In this document: positions 1 through 11,340 of the stretch, one piece after another | How positions within the stretch are numbered: the stretch's first letter is position 1 | Layout: each line of letters opens with the position of its first letter | DNA from: Toxoplasma gondii ME49 | Lineage: Eukaryota > Apicomplexa > Conoidasida > Eucoccidiorida > Sarcocystidae | DNA: 64,000 bases | Reading direction: 5' to 3' | NCBI RefSeq assembly: GCF_000006565.2 | Contig: NC_031478.1 | Location: 1,905,874-1,969,873, forward strand | The notes under the pieces: generated by a model | Database searches by the model: none | The model's input: the letters and a program-made list of their open reading frames with translations, nothing else | Told to the model about the DNA's origin: nothing | Made by a program: the position numbers and the translations under genes

Positions 1-2
1 GC

Positions 3-2641
3 GTCCGCTTTTCGGGTGGGGCCCCAGAGACCCCGGCGGCCTGCGAGGCGCTGGAAGGGATCCCGAGACGCCCTGGAGGTCGGCGACGCCCGAGGGAGGA
101 GCGTGCCAGATCGCAGTTGGGGGAATTGGAGGCAGCGACCAGGCAGGCGAAGGCGAATAGGCAGACAACGCTCTGCCGGCCCCGGCCTCGGGGCTCCACG
201 GACTTGGAGCCGCAAACCACGGGGACGGCGTCAGGCCCTCTGCGTACGCTTGAAGAATCAGACGTGAATCCGACGGCGCAGTCGACTGAGACGCTCGAGA
301 CGAAGTGGAGAGAGAACTCTCAGCTACAGCGTTGTCTTGGGACTGACAGGCGCGTTCCAGTGCCAGTCGTTGTTCTTCAGACTCTACCAACGCCGCGTTT
401 CTCACGGCAGGACCCAACGAAACAAAGCCCCGATGCGCAAAAGCTTCTGTTTGTGCAGAACCCAGCAGAGGGTCCGACGAGGTGAGGGAAGCACCCGATC
501 GACTGCGGGGCCGCAAACCACCCTGAACTCCCCAAAGTGGCGATGGCTCTTTCCCGCCAGCTCGCGGCACGGGGTCCTCACTCCTGTGTCCACTTGCTCT
601 TTCCTCGAGGCTCTCGTTTTGCCATGCCGGGACTAGGTTCTCTCCCTGTGCTGGTGCCGACGATCGCGCGTCTCCCGGCAGACTCTCTGTCCCCGGCGTG
701 TGGGTCCGAAACGGACTCTGACCCCTAGAGGACTCGCAAAAAGATAGACCAGTCTCTTCGGCCGCCGATCCTGACTTGGCCCGCGGCGTGGCAACCTGCA
801 GTTTTGGCAACTCCAGAACGCCCCAATCTCGGCCTCCGGCTTTACGCTCGGCGCGACCTGGCAGCTGAGGCGCATGCAGACTCGTTGCCTGTCGGCTGTT
901 GCGAGGCAATGCCTCGTTCTTGCTTCTTTCTCCGCAGGTTCGCGGGTACGTGAGCGTGGCGGATTCAAGAGGAGACGTGAGCGCCTGATCCCGAGATACT
1001 GGGAGAGGCGGCAGGTGGAGAGACCGTCGAGGGGAACTGGGAGCCGCAGTCGACGGCGGCAGGTGCTCGAAACGCATGCGGCGTCCAGCGCCGGAGGACT
1101 CGGAACGCTCCTGGGGAATGGAAAAGGAAGAGCCAGTCTTCGAACAGAACTCTGCGACTACCTGCGGAGATCGTGGGGAAGGGTGAAGGGACTTTGTTTG
1201 ACGAGAAAGCGGGCAGCTGGAATATCGCTGGTTGACGGTGGAAGGGCTGCCGGGTGAGACAGAACGATTCGAGTGCTTGTCGCTGGCGGCCTCGTTGACG
1301 CCGCAAGACTGACCTGAAAATCGACGAACTGGCACTTTTTGTCGGGTATGCGGGAGCCCTTCAGTGGATCTGCTTTGCAGAGAGGAATGCGGCAGATGGT
1401 ACGTAAACTGCAGGGTGCCGGGAGAAATGTCTCGGGACTGCGCGTAGAAAGCGGCAGAACGAGACGTTGGCCGCACAGCCGAAATCACCGCTTGGGGACC
1501 CGTTGGCACGCTTCTCTGGAAACCCGCGGGAAACCCACTGTCAGCAGCGTCTTGTAAAAAAGGCAAGCCGGTCGGAAGGAGCAGCGGGGTCGCTAAAGGA
1601 AACACAGCGGTTGGGAAACACTCGGGCGGTGACGAACTTGTCTGCGACAGGCCGCCGTGCCCTGGCGCCACCTTTGACTTGACCGAAATTTCGGATGTGT
1701 CTGAAGGCGCATTCAGTGTGGTTACGCCAGATTTTTCAAGGGTAGAACTCGACAGACGGGGCTCTCCCGCTTGGAAGCCTAAGGAGTCCACTCGCGTGGT
1801 TGAACGGGGCGGCCGGCCGTGGCTGGAATAGTGTCTGGGCACGTGGCTGGTCAGCGCCGTCGACGAAGAGGAAGATGAAGCGAAAAACGCGGATTTCCCT
1901 GAACTGCCCAGCAAGGCGTTCTCTTCCGGTGCCCAATTCTGTGGACACTGGCGGCCCGACGTGGCCGAGCTGGGATGTTCGTTCGGCATCTCGGCGGCAA
2001 GGACGTTACTCGAATCGGCGGCGGCTTCAGAATTTCAAAGGGTTGCATTCGGGACGGAAATGGGTGTCTGATCGTGGGAAAATCTGAGGCAGACACAGGA
2101 TACAACGCGCTGCGAAAACCTGGTCGGAAGTCGGCTCCTCACGAGTCATCTTGCGCCCGAAGGTTTTGCCCTTTGCCGTTACATTGGTCGACGCCGCAAG
2201 AGTCAACACCCGTGCTCACAAAACGCCAGCACCTCATTCTCTCCAAAGGAATACGCGAAGAGTAAAACGGAAAGAAAAAGCAAAGAAAGGCGCTTCCGGC
2301 CCGTCGAGACACAGTGAAGCGCGAGCGTTCTCGGGCTGGCTGCGGAACCGAGTTCAGTCGCTGTCTGCTACACGGCTTCCAAAGACGCTCGTGCCGGTAT
2401 CGTTTGGCGCCGTCCGCTTGAGACGGAAAAACGCTTGCAAGAGAAAGACACACGGATAATGAAAGTCATAAGTCCAGTCGATGGAGACACAAGAAGCTAA
2501 CACATGTGGCTTCGCTCGCTAAGCACATGCAGCCGCCGTCCATCAGGCGCTGGGGCGGGCCGAAGTGACGCCAGTAGCTCAGGGTACCTTCGAATTTGGA
2601 AAAGAGGCTCAACCCAGCCACAGAAGCGTGCAGTAAGCTGA
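3..2641 (+). pseudogene. Decayed protein-coding gene, 5' end outside window
   Basis: A coding-like reading runs through this whole stretch but is broken. From position 3 it follows the frame whose codons start at multiples of 3, with stops at 483 (TGA), 726 (TAG), 951 (TGA), 978 (TGA) and 1233 (TGA). Near 1200 the signal moves to the frame starting at 1202, with stops at 1310 (TGA), 1445 (TAG), 1829 (TAG), 2069 (TGA), 2315 (TGA), 2498 (TAA) and 2639 (TGA). That is roughly one stop per 75 codons, where about one per 20-25 is expected by chance. The pieces between stops have balanced protein-like composition, for example SAVDEEEDEAKNADFPELPS just after the 1829 stop. I see no plausible introns removing these stops; the one around 1829 would be about 36 bp. 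The family is not recognised. The alternative is a gene with many short exons that I failed to resolve. Confidence 0.5.
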
Positions 2642-5507
2642 TCTTTACTCCTCTCTGAAGTGCGCGCCTTTCTTCCATGTCGAAAAAACAAGCACATCAA
2701 AGGCGTCACTGGACCTGAGAGAATGTCGTGCTGTTTTCGTGGCTACAGGTGCCACTTGGGCTGTCCGAGCTTCTGCGGCAGGCGGCAAGCAATTTGGCTC
2801 CCAGCTAACTCTTTTGCTACGAATGAAAACCGGCTCCCCAAGTGATTCATTTTGATCCAGACGTATACGGGAAAGTAAAAGACGAACTGAAGGACAGAAG
2901 TTCCAGTGAAGACCGGCAGGCGAGCGTCCACAAAAGCAACTCTAGATGTTCCTTTTGTATCGCCGCACTTAAGAGTAGCCGTGATAAGCGCTTTTGACGA
3001 GCAGACATCTGAAACCCAGCCAGCCGCGTTGAAAGCGAACGAGTCCTCGGTAGGATTTCGTTTGAACGCGACGCCAAGCATGTAGTTTGCGTGATTCAGA
3101 GAGTAGAGTTGATAACAAGGCATGGCAGCCGGTTTCTTCAGCAGTTACTTCACGAACAAGCCTAGGTTTTGTGGACAGAACAGGCTGCTAGATACGAATC
3201 TACAACATCTAAGGTCTATACACGAGTGAAATAAGCTCAATTACGTTACAGTTTGTGCTCGTAGGCAAGAAAGAAACCGCCTCCAACCTGTGGTCCTGGT
3301 TCGAGCACCTGAAGATTCGAGTAGACGGTTGGAAAAGCCGAGACAGGTGACGTGACACCAACCTTCCAAAAAAGTGTGACACTGAATGTGGAACAGGTTC
3401 AAGGAAAACTGTGTATTTTACCGGTGAGCTACGGCACTGCCGCCGAGCCCCCTTGACTAAGAACATACGTACTGTTGGTTGAACCGCTTGCTGCAATTTC
3501 GAAGATTAGCTCCTCTAGAGACTTTTGTGTTGTTTGTCACCGAAGCTTATACTCACCTAACTGGGGTTCTAGCTAAGAGATAGACCATTTCTTTGTCCCG
3601 AGTTCGATGGTGCATAGAAACGCCCGGTGGATGACGCCGCTGACTAAATCAGCGCATTTTTCTGTGGCTATATGTGCCGACGCGTTCACACCACAGAGGA
3701 TCGTTAAGGTAGTGTTCATGTATCAGCAGATGCCTCGTCCGTTGTTTACCAGCAAGGATAATGAGTAGTGTGTCCACTTTAGCATCGACCTTACGCAAGG
3801 AGAGATGCTGAGTGTAACGTTCTGAGGAACAGCGTACGCTCTTCGTGGCAGAACATCGACAGAGTTGGACAGCCTATACTGTAAGGCACCAGTAGACGCG
3901 AAGTCGTACCGAGTCCACTGAGCGAGAACCCCGTTGTATCGGGCGTATTAAGTAGTGCATCAGATGGCTCGTGTGCCCTCTCAAAACTTCGTAGCCTGCG
4001 TGTGGGGGTTCCAATTTTCCAGGGCGTGGTTTCCATGTGTGTTCGCACAGCGGGGAAGAACAGCAAACGCACTTCCCTGTGGGCAACATCTCACTTTAGG
4101 TTTAATGAACAGGGAGAAGTACGGTTGCGGTGGATCTTTTCAACTCATCAATGTGCTTGAACGTTAACAAAAATATCATTTTTCCTTCATTGCATAGCGC
4201 TTCACGGCAAATGCATTTGCATGTCTGCAACCGCAGTGGCTCGCGCCCTTCATAAGCAATTTCAACTGCTAAAAGAGAATATACGTAATCGTAGATGCAC
4301 GCGCATCACCTCCTCGCCTGGCAATTCTTTTCTGTATGGAATCAGGGTGGGCAATCAACAGCTTTCGGCACACAAATTCCAACGTGTCCCAGAGGGAAAA
4401 GCAGTTGACAACATATGCATTCTTCCCGTTCAGGCTCGACAGCAGGCCGGATCGACAGTATTCGCGTGCTCTATTGGCTCGTCGGAGTTTTGGCATGGTC
4501 ACACTGTTGCTTTGATATCGTTGTTTGGTTCTTTTACAGTTGGTAGGTGCCAGTAGAGACAAGTAGTCGGTGCAAGTCGAAAATATTACGCGCACTAGCA
4601 CGCTCGATAGTGCAGCCCTTCGATACTGACTAATCTGGTTTGGCCAACTTCGTACGAGTCTTCTAATGACGGTCTGCCTGCCATAGGTTTCTCCGTGATG
4701 CGTAACGAACGACGAAACTAGTTTTCAACGGAGAGGCGTCAAAACTCCCATCACCGCTAGACGGGCATTGCACACTGGATAGCACCCGCTTCACGAACAA
4801 GACCGCTGCATCCAAAAAAATGAGAGCCCAGTAGCGTCATCTAAGTAGTACAGGTGTAACAGTCGGCTTCTTGGTCGAACTGGGAACGACTTACGTGTCG
4901 ATGAACATTCAATTCGGTCAGTCGTTACTTGTGCACCCTTCTAGAAAATTGTCGACTACAGTCAGAACGGAAAAGACGACACACTTTTGAGGTGGGCTGA
5001 GTCCGTCCGGAATGGTTTTTGACTTGTCTGTTCTGCTGCTTAGGGTGTGTTTGCGTGGCAGAAGTACGCCAACGACACCGCGGAACACGCAGAAACCGAC
5101 TTAGTCGGTCCTTTCTTCAATTCTCGATTCCTGCAACTGGTAAACGATCAGTTTTGTAACTTCGCGGATATGCTTACACAGACAAAGTCGTAATCTTTTG
5201 AAACAGAGGTTGGGGCTGCATCAAGTGGGCCAATGCGCAACGCAACAGCAAGCGCAAGGTCATGATGAGGTTGGGGAATCAAAAAACTGCATGTCTAGTC
5301 TGACGACGATGTCGTTACACATTTACGCTTTTGAATCATGTAGCAAGTAATCCTGAACAGCTGATAACCTCGAGTTTGTGCCTGGGGTAAAGCACGCTGA
5401 CCTCTTGTCAACAAAGGACGCTCGCTGCTCACGTTGCCCTCAACCAACACAGAAATACGGGCATGTGAAAGGGTGGCTGCTCCAGGCTACAGATGCGCTA
5501 AAGAAAA
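2642..5507. other. Intergenic stretch, mostly featureless
   Basis: No splice-supported gene is visible here. The longest ATG-started ORF is on the minus strand at 2743-3123 and is listed separately. A few other 90-110 codon openings occur on both strands, for example 3209-3496 minus, but they lack coding-like composition or recognisable motifs. The right end presumably holds the promoter and leader of the leucine-rich-repeat gene that starts at 5508. Confidence 0.4.
2743..3123 (-). CDS. Possible small ORF, unknown function
   Basis: This 126-codon ORF opens with an ATG at 3123 on the minus strand and ends at 2743. It begins MPCYQLYSLNHANYM and has a balanced, globular-looking composition with a few cysteines (near residues 41, 53 and 115). 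No signal peptide, family motif or flanking splice site supports it clearly, and it stands alone in a long gene-free stretch. It may be a chance opening, an exon of an unresolved gene, or a relic like its left neighbour. I cannot suggest a function. Confidence 0.2.
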   Translation of the reverse strand: MPCYQLYSLNHANYMLGVAFKRNPTEDSFAFNAAGWVSDVCSSKALITATLKCGDTKGTSRVAFVDARLPVFTGTSVLQFVFYFPVYVWIKMNHLGSRFSFVAKELAGSQIACRLPQKLGQPKWHL

Positions 5508-7920
5508 ATGGAGGGCGACGAAATGAACAAACCACCAACACAGCAGTGGATCAAAAACAATTATTTGCCAAAAGTGGCTGCTGGCAAAGCAGCATCAGTG
5601 ACAGAGCGGCAGATATCTGAATCTGCGCGGGAGTCCCACGCTCACCGGGCGTCGGAACTCAACCAGGTTAAGAGTGACAAGGTGACATCAGTGCACGCCG
5701 GGTCACAAAACCCGTGGAAGAGAGCAGCCCGGATACAGCCAGTTAACCTTACTCGAACAGATGGGATCATAGACTTCATGGAAAAATGCACAAATCGCAT
5801 CGAAGAACTGCATGACGATCTTGACGACAGGGCGCCGGAGACACCAATCAAGGGTCTCCCGCTTCACGAGAAGCATCTGCACTCTGCGTCCCCTGAGGAT
5901 GGATCAGAACGGGCGGAGAAGACTCGCGGAGCTAGGCTAGCCCCCCTAAAAGTGAATGCGCTGGAGGTTAGAAGCGTTTCTAGCAGTGGAATGAGTCGAC
6001 TTGAGAGGTGCAACCCTGTATCAGCAATGTGTTACCTCCTCTTTTCCTGTCCTGCAGTCGCGTGCAGGTCATCCAGATGCGGCAGCCACTGACACCCGAC
6101 AAAAGTGTGATCTAGCCACCGAAGAGTATCTCCCGAACGAGTGCTACGACGACCAGAGTCTAACATTCCTGCTTCATGACTTCAGGTTAATACACGAGAG
6201 AGAATATTTCTTCACTGGGAACAATCAGATAGTGTTGGAACGGCTGCAACACCTTACGGCCCTCACCATCAGTGACCACTGGTGGCTAAGTCCCGAAGTG
6301 ATTAAGCAAATTCTGTCGTTCTCTCGAAACCTGGCCGTCCTGGAGTTGTCTGGATGTCGAGTAGATCATGCGGTTGCGCAAGCACTTCGTGGTTGCACCA
6401 GGTATGCCGTAACAGCAAGATATTATCCGAAGTAGGATTTCGAGTTACGCACGCCCGTAGTGGACATAAACCATCGACCATGTTGTGTTTGGTACACTTG
6501 TGTGAAATCAGGCTGAACGCACTCGACCTGAGCTACACCAAGACTCTCCGGTCCCTGGCCAGCCTCCAATATCTTGAGGTTAGGACAATTTAAGGCCAGT
6601 AAAACCTTACGTGACCCCTATCCCTACCGGGTCACTTTCGGGCTTACCCTATATGTGCTGGCAATGCTTCAGGAGCTCAAGAAGCTTCGCCTCTCAGGGT
6701 GTGACCAAGCCGTGACGGATGCAATGTAAGGGAAAGGCAGAGATCTATGCGCCTTTGATTGCCGTCCGGACTAGTGCTGTCGGTTGTCCTCCGATCTTCC
6801 GCCTTCAGGGTGGCAAATATCACTTTTTCATCAGGACTCGAAGTGCTGCATCTGAGCGGTTGCTCTCAGCTGACAAACGAAGGTATGGATGATGGAGCAA
6901 ACAGCCAACTGCAACTAGGACGCTCGTATAGCAGATACAAAGCAAAACGGCTGCTTCTCGTGCCACATGTGTCCCAGGGCTCTCTACCTTAGGCCACTAT
7001 TTGGAGAACCTGAGGGAGATAGATATCTCCGATTGTAACAACATAGGTGATCAGGTACCGTTTGGCAGCCCACAGACAGTGGACAAATGGCGAGCGTCAG
7101 CTAGAAGAAGCATGCGCCATCAACTTGCTCACCGGCTTTCATGTGAACGTCAGGGCTTGGCATCATTGTGCTCCAGCAACCCCAAGTTGGAGATACTGAA
7201 CATCTCCAGATGTGGCTTAACATTAACTGACGAAGGTGTGGCTACCGCTGTTGCAAGCGTGCCGCACCTCAAGCGCGTAAGGCGTAATTTGAAGAATGTA
7301 GTAGACGGAGTCTCAGGTAGAGGCCGAACACAGTAATTCAGTTGGAGTCTAACTGTACGGCAGATGCTAACACTCTGCACTGACGAACTCGTGCCCGAAG
7401 TACCTTTTCGGCTGCTCTTCCATAACAGATGGACAGCAGTGGGAACGCGCAGATCGGAAACGCTGTGATTGTCAAACTCAGCCGCACCTGCAAACACCTG
7501 CAGTACTTGGCTATAACATGCAGCAAAAACCTGACTGACGAGGGTATTCTCTCGCTAGTAAAGAACCAAAGCTGCAGTAAGCTCGAATCAGCGGACTTCA
7601 GAGGTACGTCTACTAGAGCTTCGAAGGAATGCTGTCGCAGCTGGGGGTCTCTTTTTTCAGTGGTGTGGGACACCTCCATCTGTGTGCTTGCAGCATGTCT
7701 TTGGCCCAGCGTTCTATCTATTCGAATGCTCTTGCTGGCGGCACCTGCGCTGAGGACTGTAGATGTAGATGGCTTGCCAAAAACAGGCCACGAGGAGATT
7801 GAAGAGCTACGGCGGGAGTTTCCATACGCAACTATACGGGGACACACTCTGAATGCCCCCAAAGCGGGTATACCCGTTTTCCGCGTGCTCCCTACAGGCA
7901 AAAAGGGTGGACAGCGCTAG
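5508..7920 (+). CDS. Leucine-rich repeat protein, nine exons
   Basis: The deduced exons are 5508-5966, 6058-6401, 6512-6578, 6673-6725, 6809-6882, 6993-7054, 7154-7276, 7429-7603 and 7694-7920. All borders are GT..AG, phases match, and together they give 1584 nt, or 527 residues. The first 150 residues are polar. From about residue 205 onward cysteine-containing leucine-rich repeats follow, with motifs such as LAVLELSGCRVD, LKKLRLSGCDQAVTD, LEVLHLSGCSQLTNE, LREIDISDCNNIGDQ and LEILNISRCGLTLTDE. This is the 'LRR_CC' style known from AMN1 and F-box/LRR proteins, so a ligand-recognition or ubiquitin-ligase adaptor role is possible. I see no F-box in the N-terminus. The start is ATG 5508 in an AAAATGG context; ATG 5520 is a weaker option. 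Introns fall inside the repeats. The last intron (7604-7693) is the least certain, because the frame stays open without it. Confidence 0.85.
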
Positions 7921-8500
7921 ATGCGTTCGCCCCTGTTCCATGCCACGTGAGAATAACTAGAACGTTGACGTATCGTTCGTCGTTCTATGGCTTTGCACTG
8001 AGATAGAGAAGTGGCATCTTCGTCTTTAGTTCGTACAATCAGAACACATAATTGCGGCTGGAAGTGCAGCGGCAGTTGCCAAATGCGGCCGCCTCACGCA
8101 GGAACATATTACCAACGCAGATCCTATCACACTTCCTCGACGCTTGCTGCTGCTGCTGCCGCGGCAGGCTCGCAGAGATGTCTTCTGTAGTGCGGCGACG
8201 CGCTAGTACTTACGATATACGGCTAACAATTTGATAGGCTTACGCTGGTGAATACACAAATCCGGGTCCCATTGTGTTCACGCAAAGCCTGGTCACTGTC
8301 AAGCAAGAGTGAAGCAACTTTCAGTTTAGCATGCAATTGAAGCCGTACTTTCCGCTTGCTCAGAACTCGGAATTTGAGCCGCCTCTGAAAGGTGGATGTA
8401 AATACTCATTTGCAAACCGATTGAGTACAAAATTCCTACCCTGTGATACACTTGCTGCAACGTTGTTGATTAAAATGAAAGGAATCTGCTCATGAAGCAA
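7921..8500. other. Intergenic, nothing recognised
   Basis: This is the spacer downstream of the LRR gene. It contains a short CTG/GCC-rich run near 8147-8162 and is otherwise unremarkable. I see no gene, RNA or repeat. It probably carries the 3' untranslated regions of the LRR gene and of the minus-strand ORF that ends at 8501, since the two converge. Confidence 0.4.
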
Positions 8501-8854
8501 TCAACTCAGTTGCCGTGAAGCACACGGTAAACGACTTGCCTTCTTTCCAGCTCCCAGAGTCATACCGACGCCTGGGACTTGGTATGATTGAACGTTGCCG
8601 GGACCGTTGGCCAGAATAACACCGGAAGGTGGGACATTAGGTGGCAGGAAACTTGAAACGGGAGCAGCGGCAGGCTGGACACTGACGGATGTCCTGTGTA
8701 ACCATGGGGAGGCCGGGTCGTCGTGCTCAGCACCAACGGGTTCTATCCCCGCCTGTTTTTCGAACGCCTCGTGTGGAAATTCTCCCATAGCTTCTTGAGA
8801 ACAAACCCTGGTGGCGAAACCCGCAAATACACAACATTGAGAAAGGAATCGCAT
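8501..8854 (-). CDS. Small hypothetical protein, possible exon
   Basis: This 117-codon ORF reads from an ATG at 8854 (context CACAATGCG) to a TGA at 8501. Its composition is strongly coding-like: a mildly hydrophobic Cys-containing start (MRFLSQCCVFAGFATRVCSQ), an acidic stretch, then a Pro/Val/Gly-rich half with APVSSFLPPNVPPSGVILAN and VPGVGMTLGAGKK. The N-terminus could act as a weak signal peptide. Alternatively, the pyrimidine-containing GTTTCGCCACCAG near 8810 is a splice acceptor and this is the last exon of a longer minus-strand gene. An inner methionine (MGEFPHEAF, ATG at 8788) is another possible start. I do not recognise a family. Confidence 0.4.
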   Translation of the reverse strand: MRFLSQCCVFAGFATRVCSQEAMGEFPHEAFEKQAGIEPVGAEHDDPASPWLHRTSVSVQPAAAPVSSFLPPNVPPSGVILANGPGNVQSYQVPGVGMTLGAGKKASRLPCASRQLS

Positions 8855-11340
8855 TGTGGCGTCTACGAATCACTAGAACAAATTGACATTCACAGCCTGG
8901 GGCGTAGAAACAAACAAGCACAGTTGCGTGCTGCTTGCTCCCTCCAATATTTTGCGAAGACGCCGCGGTGTCAAGACACCTGTCGAGCGACACTGTGAAT
9001 CGCCTCCAAAATGACAAGCAGACAGTATCGTGTTTGTTTCCACAGACACACAACTCCGTGTCTGGTTTCAGACAACAGAGGCCCAAAGCTACTCAGGGGA
9101 ACCACTAACGGTTCCCAGGCTGCCCTTTCCACAACGCACGGCTCATCAGGGTGAAACAACGTCGTTGACAGAGAGTCTGTGGGATGATGTGGAAGGTCTC
9201 TAGCAGCGCACTAGTCCTTTCCTTACAACAACTCGCCAGAAGCTAGACAAGTGCGTTCGAGAGGGATGGATAACGAAAACAGAAGAAAAGTCGTCAACAC
9301 AACACATGTCCATCTGTCGTGCTACGGTCCTTCCTTTTGCATGCATTCCCATCTGTTGAAGTCTGAGATAACATATTAACATCTTCCTGATAGTATTATC
9401 CACCTCATGCCAACTAAGTAGCATTCGTGCATTTGATTCAGTTTTTGCCATTTTCCGGTGACTGCACGTCTGAATACAAAGGTAGGGTAATAAAAGGGAC
9501 TGGATATCCATCTAGGTTGAAACGTGAACTAAAGCCAGTATTTAGGTCGCGATCTTCACTGCAAATAACACGAAGGTCGCCACATACAAAGGCGTTCATT
9601 CTGCTGTTCAATTCACAACGGTTTCGACAACCACGGCCCTAGTCATGACATACCTGGAAAGATCTATTTGAGTGTTGCTGGGGACAGCTGACTGACCAGT
9701 TTGGCAATTCTTTTCCTGAACGGTATTCACGGAAGATGAGCGTTGTTTACGAAAACAGAGGATGCTCTTAAAAGTGAAAAAACCATCTCTCGAAGCTATA
9801 TTGGAATTTCGAGAAATGTCCGCATTCCTGTTACGCGTACTGGATCCAGAGGGAAAGCAATGATCTAGGAAATGCTCGGAAGCCTAGATCCGATAAAGGA
9901 TATTGTTACTACATACGCCAAGAAGATTGACTTCTCGGCTGTTCATGTGTAAAGAATCTGCCTCGTCAATACAGCCATCAGTTATCATGCAAATATTTCT
10001 ATACCGTAACATTGCCTCTGTACACTGTGATTTGCGACAACGCCATCAGGCCCCTCCCCAGGCAGAGGCCGACTCGCATCTTCGGCTGTGCGTCGACCAG
10101 GTGTCTTTTTTTGAAGTCTCCCGCTTGGGCTTCGCCACGTGGATAACCATTAATTCAAAGTATCTGAAGTAAGTGCTATCTAGGTCGTGTCAGTGGACCT
10201 CTTCGCCGTCTTTATTCATAGTTCATTTGTCAAGCGGGTCTCCCAAACTCAAATATTTGTGGCATACGGTCGCATCGGCCAATTGCAATTGAGCTGCCAA
10301 TGGCTCTGTTGCCCCATACTTTAGCGGCGGTTCTGGTCTGTTAATTTCCGGTCAACTCGTGTTGGTCTTGTTGTATCAGCTACTGACTTTCAGCAGTAAT
10401 ATTCATCTTAAACGTCGGCTCTCATTCGAAGAGTTCATGTTTGAAACCGGCCAGTGCATAGTCCGTATCACTGAGGTTATAAACAACTTTGGCTGTTCGG
10501 TCTGTTCATATTCACTCAATCTTTAGAGGCAACTTGTCGCTCGGTTCACGGCAGCAGGTGTTTCATCGTCCACTTGGCATTCCGTTTCTATCGCTTTCCA
10601 AAACACGATTTTTCCAAAAGCACAAGTTACGCGTTTTTCCTTGCTTTTTGCTCTCCAAGTGTTTTATGTATTTGTTCTTTTGCCTCGAACTTCCAATTAT
10701 ATCAGACTTCGGAAAACTGGTTATATTCACTAGCCCCCGAGTCACTTGGTTGTCTGTATCTCATAACTGGAGTCATAGAAGGTGTTCCAGTTTTCGGGCG
10801 AAAACAACCGATGCGCATTGGATCAGCGGTTCGCTGAACGACTTGCTTCGTCCCTCGAGATCGCAGCTATCCTTACCAGGTGAACAGTCATATCTGCGGA
10901 AATTTCTCGAGAGCAAAAAAGTAAAAAATTGCATTCTCCGTCCGGCGTCAGAGCAAGACTGCTTCATGATCCGCCATGAGCAGGTATACGAGCCACCGTC
11001 GGTAACCTACATGCAATCTACTGTTGATCGTGTGGAGAATTTAGTATTTTGTGTGCCCTGATTGTGCGACTGCAGATTTGACGGGATTCTGATTCATTTG
11101 AGCGTCTGTCAGAAACCTTCTCCACCGGTGTCAGAACGACTGCTGAAAAGACAGTATTCAGAAGGATCGCTCGAACAGCCTATTTGAATACAAGGTGTCC
11201 TCCGTGTTCCGCCAACGTCACGCTGGTAGCTGAAAAGCTTATCATTCGCGATTTGCTGAAGCGGCCAACCAATTAGATTTAGGGAAGCTCTTTCCGAGTC
11301 ATATTTGCACGACACATTTTTGGACACTCATCTGTTTAAA
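8855..11340. other. Intergenic region and leader of the CCCH gene
   Basis: I found no supported gene here. A minus-strand opening at 9200-9511 (103 codons) and a plus-strand opening at 10489-11061 (190 codons, no ATG start) are the longest. The latter is AT-rich, with many Phe/Leu/Ser codons, and looks like leader or promoter DNA. The segment just before 11341 presumably holds the promoter and 5' untranslated region of the CCCH gene. Confidence 0.35.

Noticed and set aside
1819..1854. A 36-bp intron that would remove the TAG at 1829 in the left-edge relic
   Set aside because: Too short for introns seen elsewhere in the window (90 bp or more) and it would not fix the other stops.
7604..7693. 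Treating the last LRR-gene intron as exon
   Set aside because: The frame stays open, but the GTACGT donor and CTTGCAG acceptor are good and the resulting junction fits the other introns better; retained as an alternative.
8147..8162. CTG/GCC microsatellite
   Set aside because: Only about five units; too short to call a repeat feature.
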